Shown here: piece after piece, positions 6,464 to 9,425 of the stretch
How the letters are laid out: each line of letters begins with the position of its first letter
How positions within the stretch are numbered: position 1 is the stretch's first letter
From: JAZNLR01 sp045579195
Lineage (GTDB): Bacteria; Bacillota; Clostridia; Christensenellales; CAMQZB01
Direction: 5' to 3'
Length of the DNA stretch: 9,425 nt
NCBI GenBank assembly: GCA_045579195.1
Contig: JAZNLR010000044.1
Span: forward strand, 1-9,425
Translations under genes and position numbers: made by a program
The notes under the pieces: generated by a model
Told to the model about the DNA's origin: nothing
The model's input: the letters and a program-made list of their open reading frames with translations, nothing else
Database searches by the model: none

Positions 6464-6481
6464 GGAAGAACACTTTCTTCC
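6464..6481 (+). other. Small hairpin in the spmA leader, just upstream of the ribosome binding site
   Basis: GGAAGAA (6464-6470) and TTCTTCC (6475-6481) form a perfect 7-bp stem with a CACT loop. It would lie at the very 5' end of a transcript from the predicted sigma-E promoter and ends four bases before the GGAG ribosome binding site (6485-6488). There is no T run directly after it, so it is not a typical terminator. It may stabilise the mRNA or tune initiation. Confidence 0.4.
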
Positions 6482-6497
6482 TTCGGAGTTTTTTTGA

Positions 6498-7058
6498 ATG
6501 AACGCCATTTTTGCCTTCTTGATCCTCTTTTCCGCCGCCGCACTGATGCTCACAACCCCAGAGCTTCTTTTGCCGACCGCATTGGAGGGCGGAACGGCGG
6601 CGCTCAATCTCACCTTAAAATTGACCGCGATCTATGCCTTTTGGATGGGGATCTTAGGCATTGCCAAGGAAACGAAGCTTATGGAAAAGCTTGCGAAGCT
6701 GTTGCATCCGCTCATCCGTTTTCTCTTTGGGCCGCTTTCTTCCGACACGGAGCATTTCGTTGCGACCAATCTTTCCGCAAACTTTCTCGGCATGGGAAAC
6801 GCCGCGACCCCTATGGGGATCCGTGCCATCCAATCGATGCACGGCGGCAGCACAAAGGCAACCTTTCCGATGATCATGCTCTTTTGTCTGAACGCAAGCG
6901 GGATGCAGCTCATCCCATCTTCGGTCATTTCCTTACGCGCAGCGTGCGGCTCGGCTTCACCATCCGACATTCTTTTGCCCATCTTTCTCACCGACCTTCT
7001 CTCCACCTTCGTTTCCGTTATCTTGGTAAAAACGTTCGTAAGGAGAGAGGCGCAATGA
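6498..7058 (+). CDS. spmA: Spore maturation protein A
   Basis: SpmA is an integral membrane protein needed, with SpmB, for full dehydration of the spore core and heat resistance in Bacillus and Clostridium. It carries a nucleoside-recognition (gate) domain whose ligand is not established. The 186-residue product is near the family length (196 in B. subtilis). It has hydrophobic segments at about 1-20, 36-56, 121-142 and 155-178. The family block NLSANFLGMGNAATPMG (91-107) and the FWMGILGIA stretch (48-56) are clear. The ATG at 6498 has GGAG at 6485-6488, nine bases upstream. The stop codon overlaps the spmB start by four bases (ATGA), so the two are co-translated. It is divergent from metG, and dacB, which precedes spmA in Bacillus, is absent here. 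Confidence 0.94.
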   Translation: MNAIFAFLILFSAAALMLTTPELLLPTALEGGTAALNLTLKLTAIYAFWMGILGIAKETKLMEKLAKLLHPLIRFLFGPLSSDTEHFVATNLSANFLGMGNAATPMGIRAIQSMHGGSTKATFPMIMLFCLNASGMQLIPSSVISLRAACGSASPSDILLPIFLTDLLSTFVSVILVKTFVRREAQ

Positions 7059-7564
7059 TCGCAAAGTATGTTCTTCCCCTCCTTCTCTTTTTCCTGTTTC
7101 TTTACGGTGTCATCAAAAAAGTCCGGCTGTACGACGCATTTTTGGAAGGCGCAAAGAACGCGTTTGAGCTTTCCCTCACCCTTTTTCCTTACCTTGCGGC
7201 AATCCTCATCGCAGTCGCACTCTTTCGCGCATCGGGTGGAATTGCCCTTCTCAACACGCTCACCTCTCCCATCTTTCACTTTCTTGGCATTCCGAAAGAA
7301 ATCACAGAGCTCGTTCTCCTTCGCCCCTTTTCAGGAAGCGGTTCACTTGCCCTTTTGGAAGAGATCCTAAAAACTTACGGCCCGGACAGTTACATTGCCC
7401 GTTGCGCCACCGTCTTTGCAGGCGGCGGAGACACCGTCTTTTACCTCGCCGCGGTTTACTTTTCCTCCGTCGGCATCAAACGCCTCCACCTTGCCATCCC
7501 CATTGCGCTTTTTTCCATGCTGTTTGGAACGGTTTTGGCGTGTCTTCTCTGCCGCGTCCTATAA
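7055..7564 (+). CDS. spmB: Spore maturation protein B
   Basis: SpmB is the membrane partner of SpmA in spore core dehydration. The 169-residue product (178 in B. subtilis) has hydrophobic stretches at about 1-22, 38-58, 113-138 and 146-166. It has the family blocks LLRPFSGSGSLALL (88-101) and DSYIARCATVFAGGGDTVFY (111-130), followed by LAAVYFSSVGIKR. The glycine-rich part reads AGGGDT where, from memory, Bacillus proteins carry a QGSTDT-like sequence, a modest variation. The ATG at 7055 overlaps the spmA stop and has AAGGAG at 7040-7045 inside spmA. The gene ends facing rsmI, with about 117 bases between the two stop codons. Confidence 0.94.
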   Translation: MIAKYVLPLLLFFLFLYGVIKKVRLYDAFLEGAKNAFELSLTLFPYLAAILIAVALFRASGGIALLNTLTSPIFHFLGIPKEITELVLLRPFSGSGSLALLEEILKTYGPDSYIARCATVFAGGGDTVFYLAAVYFSSVGIKRLHLAIPIALFSMLFGTVLACLLCRVL

Positions 7565-7603
7565 AAATGGCTGTTTTCTCGTCTTCCACAGTTTTCAGGC
7601 AAT

Positions 7604-7633
7604 AAAAAAGCCAACGAAAATTTTCCGTTGACC
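7604..7633 (-). terminator. Rho-independent terminator of rsmI, possibly bidirectional
   Basis: GGTCAACG and CGTTGGCT (7626-7633 with 7609-7616) form an 8-bp stem with two G-T pairs, closed by an AT-rich inner part. On the minus strand it is followed by a run of six T (7604-7609) and ATTG. It lies about 50 bases after the rsmI stop. On the plus strand only a weak T run follows, so any role in ending spmAB transcription is uncertain. The rest of the 117-base intergenic region shows only a short direct repeat TTTCGTAT (7634-7641, 7651-7658). Confidence 0.75.
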
Positions 7634-7681
7634 TTTCGTATATTCTCATTTTTCGTATCACAAAACTCGATTCAAAGCTCT

Positions 7682-8482
7682 TTATATCGTCAATTTATAG
7701 ATCTCGCTCTTATGAACGCCGCGCTCTTTTGCAACGCGTTTGATCGCCTCACCTTTTTCCATTCCGCTCTGTAAGTATGCACGCAAATGCTCTTCAGGAG
7801 TGAGCTCGCAAAGTGCATTTTCCTGCACGTCTTCTGCACCTTCCACGAGGAGCACCATCTCTCCCTTCAACATATCGTCCGGCATTTCCCCAAGGGTGAA
7901 GTGCGTGACGCTCTCGTGAATTTTGGTCATTTCACGAACGAGAACTGCTTTTCTCGGGCCATAAACACCGTGCAAGAGAGTGAGGTCCTTTTCCACCGCG
8001 TGCGGAGAAACGTAAAAGATGAGCGTTCCCTTCAAGCGATCCGTTCCCTCAAAGAAGCGTTTTCGCTCCGAAGAAACCTTCGGCAAAAATCCAAGGAACG
8101 TAAATCTTGACGCATCCAACCCCGAAAGGACGAGCGCATTGATGGCGGCGCAAGGGCCGGGAGCAGTCGTATATTCAAAGCCCGCCTCACGCACCTTCTG
8201 AATGAGCGTGTTTCCCGGGTCGGAGATCACGGGCGTTCCCGCATCCGTGACATAAGCCACGGTCTTTCCCTCTGCAAGCGCGGCAATGATGCGGTCAGAG
8301 CTGTCTCTCTCGTTGTGTTCAAAGCATGACATCAACGGCTTGTGAATGTCAAAGTGGTTGAGAAGCTTTTGGGAATGGCGCGTGTCTTCACAGGCGATGA
8401 TGTCCGCCTCCCTCAGCATTTCAAGGGCACGCGCAGTGATATCTCCAAGGTTTCCGATTGGGGTTGAAACGATATATAACAT
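7682..8482 (-). CDS. rsmI: 16S rRNA (cytidine(1402)-2'-O)-methyltransferase RsmI
   Basis: RsmI 2'-O-methylates C1402 in the decoding centre of 16S rRNA, using S-adenosylmethionine. It belongs to the tetrapyrrole methylase (SPOUT-unrelated class III) fold. The 266-residue protein shows STPIGNLGDIT (6-16), CEDTRHS (31-37), TDAGTPVISDPG (79-90), the PGPCAAINAL segment (108-117), GFLP (131-134) and REMTKIHE (183-190), in family order. E. coli RsmI is 286 residues. The ATG at 8482 starts MLYIVSTPIGNL, the expected N-terminus. A GGAG (8495-8498) lies 12 bases upstream, overlapping the end of the previous gene. Nine bases separate it from that gene, so the two form an operon. This pairing with a YabB-like methyltransferase is also known in B. 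subtilis (yabB ... yabC). Confidence 0.96.
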   Translation of the reverse strand: MLYIVSTPIGNLGDITARALEMLREADIIACEDTRHSQKLLNHFDIHKPLMSCFEHNERDSSDRIIAALAEGKTVAYVTDAGTPVISDPGNTLIQKVREAGFEYTTAPGPCAAINALVLSGLDASRFTFLGFLPKVSSERKRFFEGTDRLKGTLIFYVSPHAVEKDLTLLHGVYGPRKAVLVREMTKIHESVTHFTLGEMPDDMLKGEMVLLVEGAEDVQENALCELTPEEHLRAYLQSGMEKGEAIKRVAKERGVHKSEIYKLTI

Positions 8483-8491
8483 AATTGGTCT

Positions 8492-9208
8492 TCACTCCGT
8501 TTTTTGTTCAGTCTTCTGCAAAATCATGGGCGGCTCAACGACAGGCGCTGAAACGCTTCCCCTTCTCGCTTCTGCAAAGAAGAGATGCGCGGGCTTTTCT
8601 TCACTCACGTGGCAAAAACAGAGGCGCTTTAAGCCAAAGCCGTTCTGCTCGAGGAGCGCAAGCGCTTCACTCACGCGGTCAGCTCGGTGAACGAAACAGA
8701 ACCTTCCGCCGTCTTTGAGAACTTTTGCCGCACTCTTGACGATCTCAGAAAGCGTAACCTTCTCCTCGTGGCGCGCGATGCGGTCGGATTCGGAAAGAGA
8801 CGTCTCCCCGCAACCCAACGGGCGGTACGGCGGATTGCACACAATGAGGTCGATCCGCTTTCCTGCAAAGATACGGGATGCATCCTGAATGCGCCCTTCG
8901 ATGACGGTCATCTTTTCGGTCAAATTGTTGAGTTCGACGCTTCTTCTTGCCATATCGCAAAGAACGGGTTGCAATTCCAGCCCGTAGCACGCAAAAATGG
9001 GTGCACCGAGCGCAAGCAGATGCAACAAAATGATGCCGCTTCCCGTTCCAAAATCCAAAAGAACATCTCCCTTCTTCACGCGAACGAATCTCGAAAGAAG
9101 GATCGCGTCGGACGTGAATCGGTAGGCATCCTTTGATTGAATGATGTGAAGCCCTCCTTCCAAGAGGTCTTCCAGGGATTCATTTTCTTTGAGCAACGAA
9201 GGATTCAT
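8492..9208 (-). CDS. TrmN6/YabB-like methyltransferase (putative tRNA1(Val) A37 N6-methyltransferase)
   Basis: This is a class I SAM-dependent methyltransferase with motif I DFGTGSGII (52-60) and the N6-adenine-type catalytic motif NPPY (125-128). The N-terminal IIQSKDAYRFTSDAILLSRF is typical of the YabB/TrmN6 family, whose E. coli member methylates A37 of a valine tRNA. The substrate here is inferred from family and neighbours only. The 238-residue product is of normal length. I start it at the ATG at 9208, with GAGGAG at 9211-9216. The frame stays open to 9334, but that extension runs through a terminator hairpin and antiparallel-frame ferredoxin codons, so it is not real. The C-terminal tail (about 220-238) is rich in Pro, Gln, Lys and Glu and probably disordered. 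The start lies only about 10 bases beyond the ferredoxin terminator tail. Confidence 0.9.
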   Translation of the reverse strand: MNPSLLKENESLEDLLEGGLHIIQSKDAYRFTSDAILLSRFVRVKKGDVLLDFGTGSGIILLHLLALGAPIFACYGLELQPVLCDMARRSVELNNLTEKMTVIEGRIQDASRIFAGKRIDLIVCNPPYRPLGCGETSLSESDRIARHEEKVTLSEIVKSAAKVLKDGGRFCFVHRADRVSEALALLEQNGFGLKRLCFCHVSEEKPAHLFFAEARRGSVSAPVVEPPMILQKTEQKTE

Positions 9209-9220
9209 GGTCTCCTCAAA

Positions 9221-9250
9221 CGAAAAAGAACTGCCCAAAACAGGCAGTTC
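9221..9250 (-). terminator. Rho-independent terminator after the ferredoxin gene
   Basis: A perfect 8-bp stem GAACTGCC/GGCAGTTC (9228-9235 with 9243-9250) with a 7-base loop is followed on the minus strand by TTTTTCGTTTG. It begins 19 bases after the ferredoxin stop. Its T tail ends only a few bases before the GAGGAG ribosome binding site of the downstream methyltransferase, so it either ends the ferredoxin message or works as a leaky attenuator for the next operon. Confidence 0.88.
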
Positions 9251-9269
9251 CGTCTCTTGTTCCAAACGA

Positions 9270-9425
9270 TTATTCTTCGGAAATAGTCTCAACAGGGCAA
9301 CCACCTGCGCATGCGCCACAGGAAATGCACTCATCAGCGTTGATCACATACTTTCCGTCTCCCTCGCTGATCGCATTAACAGGGCAGTTATCTGCACAAG
9401 CGCCGCAAGAGATGCAAGCATCGCC
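9270..9425 (-). CDS. 2[4Fe-4S] ferredoxin, clostridial type (N-terminus beyond the right edge)
   Basis: This small soluble electron carrier serves low-potential reactions of anaerobes such as pyruvate:ferredoxin oxidoreductase and hydrogenase. Fifty-one residues up to the stop codon are visible, and probably only about four or five residues plus the start are missing. Two cluster-binding motifs CxxCxxCxxxCP are intact: cysteines 4, 7, 10, 14 and 33, 36, 39, 43 of the visible part (CISCGACADNCPV and CISCGACAGGCPV). The near-identical halves reflect the ancient internal duplication of the family. The short acidic tail ETISEE is typical. A terminator follows directly, so it is probably a single highly expressed gene. 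Confidence 0.96.
   Translation of the reverse strand, partial: GDACISCGACADNCPVNAISEGDGKYVINADECISCGACAGGCPVETISEE

Noticed and set aside
6320..6497. T-box or S-adenosylmethionine riboswitch upstream of metG
   Set aside because: The predicted leader is only about 40 bases, and no specifier loop, T-box sequence or SAM aptamer core is seen in the 178-base intergenic region.
9209..9334. 42-residue N-terminal extension of the YabB-like methyltransferase
   Set aside because: It would read through the ferredoxin terminator and overlap the ferredoxin coding region in another frame. The ATG at 9208 has a GAGGAG and fits the family start.
1..9425. Mobile elements, CRISPR arrays, tRNA or rRNA genes, defence or toxin-antitoxin modules
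   Set aside because: I saw no transposase or integrase motifs, no regularly spaced repeats and no tRNA-like fold; every long frame that is not a shadow is a housekeeping, sporulation or metabolic gene.

Overview
The window looks like a chromosomal housekeeping segment of an endospore-forming, anaerobic member of the Firmicutes, most likely class Clostridia. Four things point there: the spore maturation genes spmA and spmB, a small clostridial-type 2[4Fe-4S] ferredoxin, strong GGAGG-type ribosome binding sites, and a gene order related to the yabB-rsmI-metS-tatD-rnmV-ksgA region of Bacillus subtilis. Base composition is roughly balanced. An uncultured gut lineage is plausible, but no species can be named from this sequence.

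Layout. All genes are on the minus strand except spmAB. Read in the direction of minus-strand transcription (right to left), the window begins with the 3' end of a ferredoxin gene (9270-9425) and its terminator. Next come a TrmN6/YabB-like methyltransferase (8492-9208) and rsmI (7682-8482), closed by a terminator near 7604-7633. The plus-strand spmA-spmB operon (6498-7564) lies between rsmI and metG. A second minus-strand operon then runs metG (4334-6319), tatD (3567-4334), a TatD-associated radical SAM gene (2931-3515) and rsmA/ksgA (2108-2929). It starts at a good sigma-A promoter (6370-6398) and ends at a terminator (2066-2092). pckA (299-1882) follows with its own promoter (1987-2015) and terminator (251-283). 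A partial gene of unknown function (1-188) runs off the left edge.

How the genes work together. The two minus-strand operons serve translation. RsmI and RsmA modify the decoding region of 16S rRNA, the YabB-like enzyme probably modifies a tRNA, and MetG charges tRNA-Met. TatD is a metal-dependent nuclease or quality-control enzyme, and the radical SAM protein of unknown reaction sits in the slot where Bacillus carries rnmV (RNase M5). pckA links oxaloacetate and phosphoenolpyruvate. spmAB act during sporulation, and a sigma-E-like promoter is visible upstream of them.

No mobile element, CRISPR array, tRNA/rRNA gene, riboswitch or defence system was seen. The points most worth a second look are the radical SAM substitution in the ksgA operon, the hairpin in front of that gene, the terminator directly preceding the methyltransferase ribosome binding site, and short repeats or palindromes at the pckA and metG promoters. 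I do not see strong evidence for a wholly new system.
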